Shown here: positions 1 through 11,896 of the stretch, in pieces | Position numbering within the stretch: position 1 is the stretch's first letter | Layout of the letters: each line of letters opens with the position of its first letter | Assembly (NCBI RefSeq): GCF_943734655.1 | Contig: NC_071353.1 | Location: 153,402,179-153,466,178 of the forward strand | Direction of reading: 5' to 3' | Origin: Sabethes cyaneus | Lineage: Eukaryota; Arthropoda; Insecta; Diptera; Culicidae | Length of the DNA: 64,000 nucleotides | Made by a program: the position numbers and the translations under genes | The notes under the pieces: model-generated | The model's input: only the letters and a program-made list of their open reading frames with translations | Databases searched by the model: none | What the model was told of the DNA's origin: nothing

Positions 1-120
1 TTGTAACACTGTTCGAATGAATTTCTGTATTCCGCAATTCATTTTTTTACATTTCCAAGCAGATTGATCGCTGACACATACGAGTGAAAATGTTAATCAT
101 TTAGCATATGTTATAAAATA

Positions 121-179
121 CACTCGAGTCTTTTTTTACACAAGGGATACGTGGGGTGTAAAATAAAACCGTTTGAAAG
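121..179. mobile_element. solo end of a TA-type MITE
   Basis: The stretch begins TA|CACTCGAGTC followed by seven T and ACAC. It matches the terminus of the complete MITE at 32,790-32,978, which starts CACTCAAGTC-T7-ACACGG. No matching inverted end was found nearby, so this is a truncated or rearranged copy. It runs directly into the 30-bp tandem repeat. Confidence 0.5.
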
Positions 180-362
180 AACCGCGTTAATTCGAAAAAT
201 GTAGTAAAAAAACCACGGTAATTCAAAAATCGTCATAGAATAAACCGTGTTGATTCAAAAATCGACGTACAAAAATGGCGTTAAATCAAAATCATCGAAA
301 AACCCGCTCGAAATTGAAAATCGCTGACAAAAACCGCGTTAATTCGAAAAATGATGTAAAAA
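180..362. repeat. tandem repeat, about 30-bp unit, about 6 copies
   Basis: Degenerate units of about 30 bp recur from 180, of the form CCGCGTTAATTCGAAAAAT followed by a variable A-rich stretch. Unit starts are near 182, 212, 244, 275, 302 and 333. The first and last units are closest to each other. A short open frame over this stretch is a by-product of the repeat. Confidence 0.7.
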
Positions 363-429
363 CCAACGGGCCAACCAAGGGGGCATGCTCTTGGGAGCGC
401 CAAAAAACGCCTGCCAAAAAGGGCCTGCG

Positions 430-1262
430 CTATCAGTTGATTTGCATGCAGCAGCCATAGTGAAAACAGTCAAACAACTACGCTCGATGCTTTGTTCGTA
501 CTTCCAGCTCCATCCGTAGCGAAGAAAGAAGTTGGACATGATGAACTTTTCCCGCGAGAAAGGCAAAAGTGCTGTACGGAAGCCTGATTTTGGCCGCCCG
601 ACAGTGCTGCCCGGTCATGCAGCAGAAGAAGATGAAAGATGAAGACCGAGAGCAATAAGGCCTCATCGTTCCACGTCTTGGGCCAGGAGGTCAGAGAAAC
701 CGGCTAAACGGTGAAGAAGTACTTGGCCAAAATGGACATTTTTATGCGGAAGCGTCATTCGAGGCTTGTCGTGTCTGAGTAGAAGGCAATCGCCCAGAGA
801 ATGACTGAAGGTGCTGGCGAAAAACATCTTTCCGGCGAAACACGATGCCGGGGTCATAATGGACGACGAAAACTATTTGTCGCTGGACGCAACGTCTGGC
901 GAAGAACCGAGCGCTTTACGTCCCCCACCAAAAAAGTAAGTGACGACGTCGAGTATATCTCCGCCCTCAAGTTGCCAAGTTCTGTGGCTGACGATCAGAG
1001 AGACCTTGTGTGCTTAAACCGTCGTTAGACATTACCCTCCTTTATCGACAGACTTCGCAGCCGGCTGTTAGAGTACAGGAAAATTACGGAACCAGTGTAA
1101 CGATCCTACCGACTCTATCTAGTAAGCATCGCCTAGCCGCTAAAAGGTTGAAGCTAAAGGTTGTACCGACGATCACCAACTCTCCCAACGTTCCCCAACT
1201 GCGATCAATAGTAAATTTTAGGGTGAACCTCAAACGAAGCATTTACCCAAAAAATTTGTAGC
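430..1262 (+). pseudogene. decayed Tc1/mariner-superfamily (IS630-like) transposase
   Basis: Frameshifted remnants of a cut-and-paste DNA transposase, which would excise and reinsert its own element in the nucleus. Near 715 an N-terminal segment reads KYLAKMDIFMRKRHSR (helix-turn-helix region). Near 850 GVIMDDENYLSLDA carries the first catalytic Asp in the family MDDE context. Near 1,175 PNVPQLRSIVNFRVNLKR matches the conserved C-terminal PNVPQLRPIENFW block, with E and W replaced. Internal stops and several frame changes rule out function. A SINE-like segment at 1,025-1,130 interrupts it. A related minus-strand copy lies at 54,129-54,890. The subfamily was not resolved. Confidence 0.7.
1025..1130 (-). 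mobile_element. fragment of tRNA-derived SINE (body)
   Basis: The reverse complement matches the body of the SINE at 35,720-35,935. Both share the run TAATTTTCCTGTACTCTAA, a short variable stretch, GGCTGCGAAGTCTGTC, and GATAAAGAAGGGT. The tRNA-like head with box B is missing, so this is a truncated copy. It lies inside the transposase remnant between its central and C-terminal parts and is therefore younger than it. No target-site duplication was recognised. Confidence 0.6.
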
Positions 1263-1269
1263 CAAAACG

Positions 1270-2309
1270 GGGAGGAAACCGATCGCCAATGCCACGAAAG
1301 AGTTGATAATCTTATATGTCTTTAAAATTTGATCTGCCAATTGAAATATATGATGGAAAGTTATGGATAACCTTTGCTACCATGGGAAAGAGAGGGTTAA
1401 CGCGGCCAGTTATACCATGCCTACAGTTTTTCGTATAACAAGGGTATTTCTAAGTCATCCGCATAGGATAAGATGTTGAAATACAAAACATACGTCACTG
1501 GAGTATATGGGTAAAAGTAATAAGCCCAAATGGCTGCTCTGCGGAACATCCAACTAGTTGCAGAAATTATAAAAAAATCAAGCTTTGCTGAGAGGCTACA
1601 ATTCATCAGGTATGACTCTGACCCAGCAGAGACATTCCCCAGAAGCTCGCTAAGCTTCCGTAGTAGAATCGAATGGTCAATACGATCACAATTAGTTGAA
1701 CCGATAAATTAACCACGTCTACACTTCCCAATGGTATTGGATTAGACATTACCATTGCGACCAGTATTTTAATCTTTTGTGATATGGTCCGGGTATTTTC
1801 TCTGAACTTAGTTTTTTTTATTTGTTTGAAGTGAGCGTTTACTATCCGTGCCTAAATGACTGTCTTTTCACTTTTTTCATTTTATGATTTTACTACCAAT
1901 CAACCTAATTCGTATTTTAAAATCATGGAGTAGGGCTTCATTACGCACCTCGAGCCAGTACCATTCTTATTAACATGCCCCGGTAAAAGGATTCATTGTT
2001 GGTAGATGCAGCATTCAGTATGAAGGAAGAATGTAAAGGGGCTTGAGAACAAGCCCAGCATACGTAAATCCCTCAACATCGAATCACCTGATTCTGCTAA
2101 GATCCGAACCCAAGGCAAACTCGGCAACCTTGCCCCTACACGCCCCCCACTCTGGTTTGTCCATATAGACGAAAGACTCCACAAACATTCATCTACTGGT
2201 ATCAAATCACACCATCTAAGGCTAAGGCAATTTACAGGTCCAAAATGAGAGCATAACACTCGTGAAACTATTCAAAAAAAAATCCTAAGTAACAACGAAA
2301 AATTCTCTT
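1270..2309. other. no gene recognised
   Basis: AT-rich sequence of ordinary appearance. Only short open frames without recognisable motifs occur on either strand. No inverted repeat, satellite or transposon domain was recognised. Confidence 0.4.
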
Positions 2310-2740
2310 CGACTACAAGGTATGCAGCCCTAAGGGTTGTACGAAAGGGTGACGTAGGCCTATGTTAGCATTATTGTTGTATTGATAACATGTTTTACTC
2401 GATGAAGTATTCCTTTATGTCAAATCATTAGAACAAGGACTAATGCAGACTGCATTACTGGTATGTGTATGTTTATGACTATCTATTGCCACTCGCTTGG
2501 CTCATTAAAATAGAGAGCAAATATGATCTTGAAACTTTACATACATTTTCACTATTAAGCGTATAAAAGATTATTATTAGTATGTTACTATAAAATTGCT
2601 GGACATTCTATCTATCCGACGACATATTAATAGTTATGTTTCATTCAGTAGTTTAGAAGTTATTAGAATTTGAAATATTTCATTCAAACGTTACACTTCT
2701 ATTTTCGTTTTCACACAGTGCTACCCAATCCCAGTATAGT
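2310..2740. repeat. dispersed repeat family 'A-B-C' (fullest copy)
   Basis: Three blocks in order recur elsewhere in the window. Block A (about 2,317-2,370, GCAGCCCTAAGGGTTGTACG) matches 51,687-51,740. Block B (about 2,522-2,592, CTTGAAACTTTACATAC ... ACTATTAAGCGT) matches 38,378-38,455. Block C (about 2,600-2,735, TCTATCTATCCGACGACAT ... CGTTACACTTCTATTTTCG) matches 54,020-54,128. No coding potential is visible. It is probably a non-autonomous element or element tail; class unknown. Confidence 0.55.
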
Positions 2741-3214
2741 CAACAAAGGCGTAATCCTACGTCAAAAAATTGATTTTTACACGCGCCACGAGATTAGGAT
2801 GAATGTCGTCTGCTCTCTGTGGATGTACTATTTCTTCGATCAGCAGCCGACTTGAGCATTAGAAACAATAATTTACCAGGTAGCTCTAGATTCAACAGAC
2901 TGGTTCGATCGTTTTCGAAAATGGAATTTGGAATTTTGAGTTGAGTTATGGGAAAATTAATTTACATTAAGCCTTTAAATAAAGAAGCAACCGGTCTATT
3001 TCAGAGATCTAGAATATGAATTCCGGACGCATCTATTGAGAATAATAACTGTGATTATTATTAAAACAAGTTATCAGTGAAGGTTGTGAAATTGACTTCA
3101 AATTCCACCACAACACTCTTAAAGGTCAAAACTACAGTAAATCTACCAGTTTGTATAATCCTTCAATAGCGTACTCCTCTAATCGCAATTCCGAAGAACT
3201 TTCATTAGACTTTG
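2741..3214. other. no gene recognised
   Basis: AT-rich sequence without recognisable domains or repeats. Confidence 0.35.
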
Positions 3215-3530
3215 TGCGTTTGGGAAACTTAATCTGGCAGCGTCACTCCTATATTGAAATTACGAACAGCCACTTGGTTTCGTTCAAAACAAAATATTGA
3301 CGCAAAAAGTCCGCGCTTCAGCAGGACAACGCTAGTTGAATTGTCGGAAAATTTAACTACGTATATTGTCTACTGCAACACAGTTTAAATCTTATGGAGA
3401 ACATATGGGGAATCTTTGGGCGACGGATCAATACCCACAGAAAGCAATATAACAACATTGATTAAGTTGAACGTAAAAAATTCGGAAGCAAGGGCGATTC
3501 ACAGTCCCCCTGGAAATTTTAGAGAGCTTG
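3215..3530 (+). pseudogene. C-terminal remnant of a Tc1-like transposase
   Basis: At about 3,316 the frame reads LQQDNA, the family block around the second catalytic Asp. At about 3,382-3,425 it reads SLNLMENIWGIFGRRIN, corresponding to the SPDLNPIENLWG...R block that holds the third acidic residue. A frame change separates the two, and downstream residues match the family only loosely. The N-terminal half is absent. This is a different transposase lineage from the remnant at 430-1,262. Confidence 0.7.
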
Positions 3531-3699
3531 GTTGAAGGCCTAAAGGCATTCTCCAAATTTGTCGAATTACGATTGAAGTGTGTGTACGGTTGAAGGAAAT
3601 AGCCATAGTGATACTCTGCATTCGGCATTGTGCTGCTGTAAGCAGAGGATGACATAGCGATTCGTAATGATTATCTCTTAAGGATCATACCAAGCGTAA

Positions 3700-3800
3700 A
3701 AAAAATCGACGCAGAGACAACTAACTAGGTCTCCGCAGTGTCCGCAGGTCATCGGCAACACTCGCGGCCCGTGGCAGTCTGGCCCTAAATCATCTATCGT
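3700..3800. repeat. dispersed repeat shared with 38,690-38,770
   Basis: The segment around GGTCATCGGCAACACTCGCGGCC, a TGGCNGTCT.GCCCT core and AATCATCT is found in near-identical form at 38,712-38,763. Both copies are short and non-coding. Family unknown. Confidence 0.4.
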
Positions 3801-3904
3801 TTGAAAAATGTAATCTAATAGAAGTGAGAAATGATGAGTAAGAAGTTAGAAGTGAATAATAAAAACTAGGTTCAATCGCTGGCATACCCAGGCTGAAACA
3901 CACT

Positions 3905-4135
3905 GTGACTGGAATGATTCGTGTCCAATTTAAAGTCCAGTTTTAGACTCAATTTCCAGGTCAATTTAGAGTCATGCTTCAGATTCAAAACAGTGCAAAT
4001 TGCAGCATAATTTCAAGTCCAATCTCATGGCCTATTTCAACTATAATTTTGAGTTCAATTTCAGGTCCAATGTCATGTCCTTAGGTCAATAACAATTCCA
4101 AGTCTAATTTATTTCCCATTGGCAAGTAAAATTAT
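3905..4135. repeat. 12-bp satellite, TTTCAAGTCCAA type
   Basis: Degenerate tandem array with period near 12 bp (consensus TTTCAAGTCCAA, with frequent TTNAGGTC and TTCAGTTC variants). The same family occurs at 25,790-26,430 and inverted at 61,432-61,605. The right edge meets the 3' part of a minus-strand RT remnant with no spacer. Confidence 0.75.
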
Positions 4136-4640
4136 AGTTCGATTTCATGTTTAATTTTAAGCAAAACATCGCGGATAAAGCGGATAGGGGTTTTGATGCG
4201 GTGGAAACTAATAACTTCACATTTTGGTATGCTCACAATGAGCCAGTTCTGTCTACAACAATCGGCAAATAAGTTCAGAAAAATCTTGTAATCGACGGCA
4301 GTCATCTGCATCACTAATCGCAGCGTATAGCCTCAGATCATCGGCGTACATTAACTGGCTGTCAGATTTCAGTAGTAACACAACATCGTTGAAGAACAGT
4401 AGAAAAGGAAAAGATCCCATGTTGCTGCCTTGAGGCACTCCAGATTTTTTGTTAAACAGAGAGGAAATACTGGGTCCGAGTTTCGCACGTAGTACTCCGT
4501 AGCACCGAGAAGTGACAGTGTCCGTAAAAATATCCCGTGGTCAATTCTATCAAAAGCCGCTTTCAGATCGGTATAGAGTTTCTTCACTAGCACGTAATTA
4601 GGCCGAAAAAATAGAAGCAATCGCTTACGTGTATCCGCAC
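4136..4640 (-). pseudogene. jockey-like LINE reverse transcriptase remnant
   Basis: Read on the minus strand, in order: KLYTDLKAAFDRIDH near 4,590-4,545 (first catalytic Asp block), a degenerate PQGSNMGSF...LLFFNDV near 4,440-4,380, LMYADDLRLY with the YADD box complementary to 4,337-4,348, and SIPKCEVISFHRIKTPI near 4,230-4,185. At least two frameshifts separate these blocks. Order and wording fit a jockey-like non-LTR reverse transcriptase. The reading breaks off at 4,135, where the 12-bp satellite begins. Confidence 0.75.
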
Positions 4641-5955
4641 TCGATGATGGTTTGGAAAACACACAATTATGTTCGCGTTTACTTAGTCTAGAAATTAAAC
4701 AGCTGTTAATACACAGAACAATTGTACTTCTTTTCATCACGGAGGAACACAAAAATTCCCCTCTGATATGAAAATATAAATCAATTTTCTTGCACTAGCA
4801 ATTTGAAACATTTTGTTTTTAATTTTAGTCTAGAAAAATGAGGTGCTCCTTCAAATATGCGAGGCAGATGCGCCTGGAACTCTTCTATCATGTTATAATA
4901 GTTGGTTTTTGAGTGATAGCCACTTGCTTCTGGTGCTAGTGTATACGGACGATTGTCACTGCAAAATTAGTTATCTTCAATGAGCCGACATGTAGGCTAC
5001 ACCGACACGTTAACATCTGACTCTCTTTTGATCAGCTTTTGAAGTACAGAAATTCACCGAATAGGCCCTTGGGTGGTGCTGTTTGCTCATTGCAATTTCC
5101 CAGGCTTCTTCACATAGACCTAGCTGCTTTTTGGTAGACAATTATCCTTTGATAAGCCCCATCAATATGCCAAAAACAGCTTTATTATTAATTGCGCAAC
5201 TGAGTAATTGCGGTGGGCTGCAGCGCAGTAGTAATCGTTGAGTCATTCGAGACTTGCTTTATAACTGCTACGTTTTATACCATACAGGCGCCTTCGGCCT
5301 GCCGGAAATTTAAACAACAATAAAAATGGGCCTAAAATAGTCGCAGCAACTTCATTATTTCTGGCGACTATAACTCAAATTTAATAGTGTTTTATTAAGA
5401 CCAAAATGCACTCAGGTATTCAGTAAATTCTACCAATTGGTATAAAAATCTTGTCTCAAAGGGTATCAGAGGGTATGGCCGAAAATACCCTCCGGTATCC
5501 AATACACTGGCCGGGAAATCGGTTTACCAACGATTACGTTCTACTTCTAGAAATCAGCTCGAACGTTCGAAATAAACACTTGATACCGAAGGAAATTTCT
5601 TGTTATGCGCGGTTATCCTGCAATGAGCATAAAAACCATTTACATGAGAACCATAGTTTAATGATCTGATCTCGATATGTCAAAATCCTCTAAATATTGT
5701 ATACATTCTTGGATCATACTGCAGAAAAAAAGTAATAAAACAAAGGTATTGATAGTGTCCAAACAGAATGGGACATACCATGAAGGGGAAAGAGCGGAAA
5801 TTTAGGTAAGGGAGAGTCATTAAAGCAACGCTTAAGGTGAAATTAGTCGTCATCGATTCTGCCAATTTTCAAAGCAGTTTTTTTTAACTGAAGTTTTTGG
5901 AGCGTCTTAGTAGAATACGAAACCTAAAAATAAAAATAAGAAAACTTATCCAATT
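4641..5955. other. no gene recognised
   Basis: AT-rich sequence. An imperfect hairpin around 5,459-5,500 (GGGTATCAGAGGGTAT against ATACCCTCCGGTATCC) is the only structure seen. No transposon domain was recognised. Confidence 0.35.
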
Positions 5956-6065
5956 TAATTCTACTATGTGTATTTTATTCAATGACAGATACGTATTTCG
6001 CCTACGACTTGCAGGCTTCCTCAGTGTCTGTTTTCGAACTCCCATACCCATACCTCCCATACCCA

Positions 6066-6560
6066 TGCGTCATATCTTTATCGTTTTCAAAGCAGCATAC
6101 GATACCGTCGATCGAGACCAGCTATGGCAGATAATGCACGACCACGGGTTTTCCGAGTAAACTGCCTGTGTTGCGTGCGCATTTTGGAGACACTCGAGAG
6201 TCCATTTGAGACGCGGCAAGGGTTGAGACAAGATGCCGGCTTCCCCTTGCATGCTGTTCAACATCGTTCTTGAGGGGAGAAGATCCGACGAGCGGGCAAC
6301 GAAACATGAGGTACAGTTTTCACCAAAAGTAGCCAGTTTCTGGGCTTCGCGGACAACACTAATAAGGAGATGCAGCGGCCCATTAAAGCAGGAAATCGAA
6401 AGCGGAGAGTGGCGGAGACTTTTTTTTCTCTTTATTATCGAGATTTTCAGCCGTGGGCTGGTTCATCTCGTGAAGGCGGAGACATATTAATCACGAGCTA
6501 CAGGCACTGCTTCGAAAGATTCCCATCGTGCATCTGGCGAACGTCGGTCGGAACTACGGT
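6066..6560 (+). pseudogene. RTE-like LINE reverse transcriptase fragment
   Basis: At 6,068 the frame reads HIFIVFKAAYDTVDRDQLW, matching the RTE block LFIDFKAAYDSIDR that holds the first catalytic Asp. Near 6,240 SPCMLFNIVLEG matches the SxLLFNIALEG block. Near 6,342 GFADN replaces the catalytic F/YADD, so the active site is lost. Near 6,500 a short C-terminal resemblance continues in another frame. The 5' side starts abruptly after a short CCCATACC-type tract at 6,040-6,065. Confidence 0.7.
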
Positions 6561-8690
6561 ATGTCTAGGCCTTTCTCAGGGAAATTTCCTAGCTAAGCCA
6601 ATGGTTGCGGTAGACATGATCTAGCTGCATGAAGTCTCTGAACAATGCGGCTCTCAGCTTTATCAAGCAAACCAATACCTTATTTGTCACTCGGCATATT
6701 CAAAAGTTTGCGGTTCTACCTTGTTTAATTGGTATTTTGCTTAAGATTAACTGGTCGGATTCTGAGGACTTTTTCGGGGTCAAAATTAGGATATTTATAT
6801 AGTAAAAGTTCAATAGTTCCTAAACAAGCAAAGATAGAGGTATACTATATTCAGCAATGTTGTGTATTTTTACTATTTGTACAACTTTGTGAAACAGAAA
6901 AAAGTCATACAACAACTATAAAAACAGCTAAAATAGAAAAACTGATTTTAGCGATTCTTCATTCATGAGAAATAGGATTTTTCAATCTTTGCTGAAGAGA
7001 TAGAAGGTTACTGTCTTCAGCGAAATTTCTTGTAATAATATGCTGTAAAACTTTGCAGAACACATCAATGTGTTATGTTAAAACTGAAGAAAAATAAAAT
7101 TTTTATTGCACGTTTAGGGGTATTAATCAAAATTTGAATTCCGCTGGATGGTAGAACTGTTAATTTTAAGAAACTCTTCCAAAGGTTTATTAGTGAAAAT
7201 TATTGGCCAATTTCACGCTTAACGTAAATATGGCATCACTCCCGTTTCCTTGGTAACGTATCAACAATGACGGTCACGGATTCGGAATTTCAATCCAAAC
7301 GAAGTAAAATTTTTCATATCAATTCAAGTGAACAGTTTGGACAAAATCATTATAATATCTTACCAGATAACTGTTCGGGTGGTAAATTAAAGTTTTCTGT
7401 GTTTCAAGTTAAGTTTCGCGAGTGATGTGATGAATGGAACGGCCGAAAAAAATTAAAGAAAAATCGACGGCGAAAAAGTGAAAATATAGTGATGAATTTT
7501 AATTGGGCAGAAATCTCAGTATTTAGTGTAAGTTATGCCCCAAAAAGTAATAGAAACTATAGAATGCAATGTTTAGTGCTTCGAGTTGCAAGATCTGATA
7601 CACTGAAGAAGGGAAGGGAATGATGATATTCAGTGCCATACTGACTGCCATAAATGGACTCTGACGACCTTGTCCTAAAGTCAGAAAATTCTCTTTCTAT
7701 AATTTTTTTCACTGCGTATGATCCAATCCATCTGTACAAGCCAATCGAGTAAATTTTGATCCCAATAGCGAGTGATAATGTTTGATGTTAATGATGATAA
7801 TGATGACGAAAATCGAGCATCCATACCATATCCAGATGGTTTGTAAAACTCAAACTGTTATAGTAGAGTGACAAGAGGAGCTGGTGAAGATTCGCTGAAA
7901 GTTATAACTTTCTGTTTTGATTTTATACCAGACGTATGGCAAAAGACCATTTTATGTTGAAATACAAATAGTTTAAATTTTGTTTCCCGTCAATATTTAA
8001 GGAATTTCATTGAAATGCCATTTGTCCTGTCTTATTCTTGTTCAAAATTGAAATGCGTAAGTATTTCAATTTTGAACTAGATTTTTTGAGGTTCTCGAAG
8101 GTGCCCTCCCTAACAAACATTATTGTCGTATAATAGCTAGTCGTAATATAATAGCCGGATATTTCCTATACTTATGCCAAATTGCCAATTGAAACGTGTT
8201 GTAAATAAATAGATAAAATGCTTGATAGGAAACGGGTTTCCCATCGGTGATCCCTTAAATTGTCTACAAAAGTTATCCCGCAATGTAGAATAATTTTACT
8301 TCATACAAATTGTTGAAATTGTTGTTGAAATCAACCGACAGCACTCATCTACTCCAATCCACGTGATATTTTCTTGTAACTATGTGGGATTTGACCAAAA
8401 TTATCTCGATATGGTACGAAATTAACGGCCATAAAAGCCTCACTTTTATTTAATCTACCATTCCTGGCTACCCAAATTGCAGCCACTTTGGATTGTAATG
8501 GTAAACTTTTTTTTACAATTTCCGCAACATTTTATTCCGATGTTGGCAATATTTTTCGCATTTTGACCTGATCTAGACTTGCTTCTAGAACGGTGTTTTT
8601 GGCAGCTAAAAGTCTCATAATTACCGAAAACAATTTTGAGTCTCATCATCTTCTGCAAACGATTCTCGATTTCACCTTCACCAAAAATTC
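6561..8690. other. no gene recognised
   Basis: AT-rich spacer of about 2.1 kb. Open frames are short and lack motifs. The only structure noted is the perfect-arm hairpin at 8,040-8,077. Confidence 0.35.
8040..8077. repeat. perfect 15-bp inverted repeat (hairpin)
   Basis: GTTCAAAATTGAAAT at 8,040-8,054 is perfectly complementary to ATTTCAATTTTGAAC at 8,063-8,077, with an 8-nt loop. AT content is high and no U tract or neighbouring gene gives it a role. It could be a relic of a short foldback element. Confidence 0.6.
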
Positions 8691-10121
8691 TCGTCTCGGA
8701 GGAGCAAACAGAATAAAAAATCGAATTCATTTTCCACTTCGCCAAGTGCGGCCGAGTGTGTCAGCTGGAGAAAAGAACGTAAAAGTCGTCGTCTCCGGTC
8801 TCATTCTCATTGCCCTTGCACAACAAAAGACCTCCCAGCCAGCCAGTCAGTGTAAAAGTGTAAAACCGATGAATGTGCTGTCTGTCTGTGCCTTTCCCTA
8901 CCTGGTTCTTTTTATCCTTCTCCTGGCTTATTCGAACAAAATCTACGAAGCTGCTCAGTTCGGCTAGTACCGTTTGATTCCTCCTACAATTGCTGCTGCG
9001 AAATAATCCACCGTGCAAAACAACCAAGAACCGATCCTTTTATCCTGTTCGAAAACGATCTGCTGACTGACCGACCGCTCGCTGGCAGATACCGAAACCG
9101 ACACCGGGTCGGACTGGACCAATATTCCTTGGAAACTGCGTGTGACTAGATACGGATATCCAACATAAAGCACTTTTCTCCTATACCTTTGAACCAACTT
9201 TAATTTCGCTTTACTGCTCTTCTTCGCTATCAATAAGAACCATCCTTTTGTTTGATCGCTAAATGAAACAGAACTTTTTTTTCGTAGGCACTTGCAGAAC
9301 GACAGATAATTCAATCCAAAACCGGGGGAAACGATCAATTCCGATTTTAACCTACTAGTACTGCTGTTGTTGCTTGCACTACTGTAGCTAACCGACGATA
9401 ATAACGGTGTTGGACAACGTGGAAAACAATGATGTCCTTCTTCGCTCGATCACTCGATTACGGTTTTACGATTGCCGATTCCGAACACTTCCTTATTGGA
9501 CGCGACGACGACGCGAAATGCAGAATCCAAAAAAAAAGAACGAAGACGACGACCGCGCCGCGGCTGCTGGCTAGGATCTACAACAACCAGACTCAGCTAA
9601 ACCAAAAGAAACACGTCCGCTCGCGATGAAACTCATTTCACTTCTGCCGGTTGTTTGCCGGTTGCCGATCGCAGAAAGCCTTCCTCTATCCTCTATCCGT
9701 CCGTGTAGGATTGTCTTCTTATTGCTTTACATAAAAACTATAGGCACTTTCTGCGAAAAAAAGGACTGATCTGCGAGTAGTGAGTGAGCGAAAATGAGAA
9801 GAGAACGATGAGCGAACAAACAGCTGCTTGCGCTCGACGCTCTCATTATCCTCTTCTTTGCTCCTTTTTTACACCATACTATAGTATACACACATGCATG
9901 TGCGGTGCTGCCTGCCTAAACAGGGCCTACTGTGCCTGTGCTGTGTGTGCCTGCGCTTCCTGCCGGCACGGCGGCAGATGGAAAACGCGCGCGCAATGAA
10001 CCAAGCAAACACAGAGAAGAGCATACAGCAAAAAAAAAATCGAACGAAATTGTTGAGCAAAAGAAGATCGCACTGCTGTGGCTTGAGAAGAACCATGAAC
10101 CCTCCTCACACTCAGTCGCAG
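8691..10121. other. GC-richer island, gene identity unknown
   Basis: Composition shifts from AT-rich to GC-richer with many CAG/CTG, GACGACG and CTGCCTG motifs, in the style of insect 5' UTR or promoter DNA. Frames of up to about 124 codons exist on both strands but none shows a domain, and overlapping frames on opposite strands suggest they are compositional. An untranslated exon or regulatory region of a host gene is possible, orientation unknown. Confidence 0.25.
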
Positions 10122-10395
10122 TATAGTTACTATATATATAGTTCGGCGGATAGAAAATCGGGAGCCAAATAAACGTCAAAAGCGGAGCCAAAAGCTTTTC
10201 AAAATCCAAAATGCAGGAGTAATGTTAAAAAAACACACTTTATTTTCATAGAACTAGTCATTTTCAACACCCGCCAGTGATTATTTCTCGTAAAAACCTG
10301 CACATTTCACCATAATTTCAAATTTAATTTCATAAATCAGGGATGCCAATTCGCCTGGTTTTCTATCCGCCGAACTATATATATAGTAACTATAG
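10122..10395. mobile_element. MITE, 274 bp, 36-bp perfect terminal inverted repeats
   Basis: The left end starts TATAGTTACTATATATATAG and continues TTCGGCGGATAGAAAA. The right end at 10,360-10,395 is its exact reverse complement over 36 bp. Flanks are GTCGCAG on the left and GTCGTAAG on the right, an imperfect candidate target duplication of 7-8 bp. There is no coding capacity. It sits within the GC-richer island. Superfamily not assigned; hAT or P would fit if the duplication is real. Confidence 0.75.
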
Positions 10396-10745
10396 TCGTA
10401 AGCAGCCAACCATGCGGTTCGGTTATGCTTCTTCGAAATGAGACCAACACACAGGCAATCCGTCGGTCGGTCGGTTCGCATCGTTCGCATCCTCTCGCAT
10501 GTAAAAATGCGCTCTAGAGCTGTCTGACTGATGGTGCTGTGCTGTGTGTGCTGAATGGAACAAAACGTGCACGCAATAAGCTTAAGCGCACAAACGAACG
10601 ATGACGACGGCCGGCGAGCGGCGACGTCCTTCGCAGCTTGCGCAAAACAAGGCAAAGACAGGAAAAGGAAAGCAGAAAAAAACGACGGCACAAAAAAACG
10701 TGTGAGCCAGCGGCGGCCTGCGCAGGTCCGCATTTAGGAGTGAAC
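10396..10745. other. GC-richer island, right part
   Basis: Continues the compositional island beyond the MITE (GACGACGGCCGGCGAGCGGC and similar). A minus-strand frame of about 150 codons across 10,281-10,733 runs through the MITE end and shows no domain, so it is not called as a gene. Confidence 0.25.
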
Positions 10746-11310
10746 CGTTCAAGCTATCTGTAGATAAGTTGTTCTCTATGGATATTGCGGAACCAATGAA
10801 CTACCAAACAATTTAGCGGCTATTTAAATAACTTTTTTAAATATTGCGAGCAGCTTTTCAGCACAAATGCTTAACTACATATTTGCTGGAACTGTTATCG
10901 ATACCTAGCTGTAGTCTATGACTGATAAAAAATGCAAAAATTGTCAAACAAAAGAAAAGCTGCTCAGACGCCACGTTGCTATTGCTATGTAATTTTTAAC
11001 AATTATTAAAATTTCAAGTTCAGAAAAGGCTCAAGTCAACTGGAAATTTTGCTATTTCGAAACAAAAACAGCATAGGAAACTGACTTTTGCTGATTCTAA
11101 AGACCGACCAGTCCATTCGTTGTACAGTGTGACACATATATATTCGAACAAAAATCATTTTATGCTTGCAACGGCATATACAATTAATACAATCAAACTA
11201 ATATCATGTGCGTGTGTCATCATGACTTAAGTCTTACTTGACGTAGTTTCATTTTCGTATTGTGTCTCGTTCGGTGTACACGTACCAATGTTCAAGTTAC
11301 GGTCGTTGAT
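10746..11310. other. no gene recognised
   Basis: AT-rich sequence between the island and the foldback element. No domain or repeat recognised. Confidence 0.35.
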
Positions 11311-11813
11311 AACACGGTGTGACAAAAAAAATATTTTTGATATACTTTGCAAGTGACCTAGTGTACGTTGTTAGTCGCACTTAGTACATCATGAAAACAC
11401 ATTTGACATCATTCTAACACCCCCAAAATTTCAACTTATTACACAAAACGGTTTTTGGCTAGTTGTCCACATACTATCATGAATAACTCAATAATTTTCC
11501 AAGCCATTTTAAGTTTTTTATACATTTTTGAAAAGCTTATAGGACAAGCTTTTTAGATATAAACACATTCACGATGGTTCTACAAAAGTTAGATGAGATT
11601 TTTTCAATTAAATATAAAGTTTAACTAAAAAAAATGACATTTTTCTCACTTTAGGGGTCCTTAAAGTGACCTTAAAAATGACCCGCATTCCTCAGCTCAA
11701 CACCACTTGTTTTGTATTCAATCCTAAGCCTTTGGTCAAAATTTCAGCCAAATTGGTCAACATTGGCGAATTTGAGACCATTTTTAAGAGTTGTAGAACT
11801 TTTTAATTTTCTT

Positions 11814-11896
11814 ATATCACCCGCCTAATCTTACAACTGAGCATCTTGTACACGATTTCTATCTAGATACCTAGTTGTAAGATTGAGCGGGTGATA
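11814..11896. repeat. hairpin inside left foldback arm
   Basis: An 83-nt imperfect hairpin with stem of about 33 bp: ATATCACCCGCCTAATCTTA pairs with the segment ending GATTGAGCGGGTGATAT. An equivalent hairpin, inverted in the element as a whole, lies at 13,134-13,217. It marks the junction between outer arm and inner arm. Confidence 0.75.

Noticed and set aside
5960..6060. Short segment GACAGATACGTATTTCGCCT... as an element of its own
   Set aside because: It resembles a widespread mosquito repeat from memory, but only one copy is in the window and no ends could be defined.
9869..10209. Several overlapping frames near the first island (75-97 codons) with hydrophobic Phe/Cys runs
   Set aside because: They cross the MITE end at 10,122 and are present on both strands.
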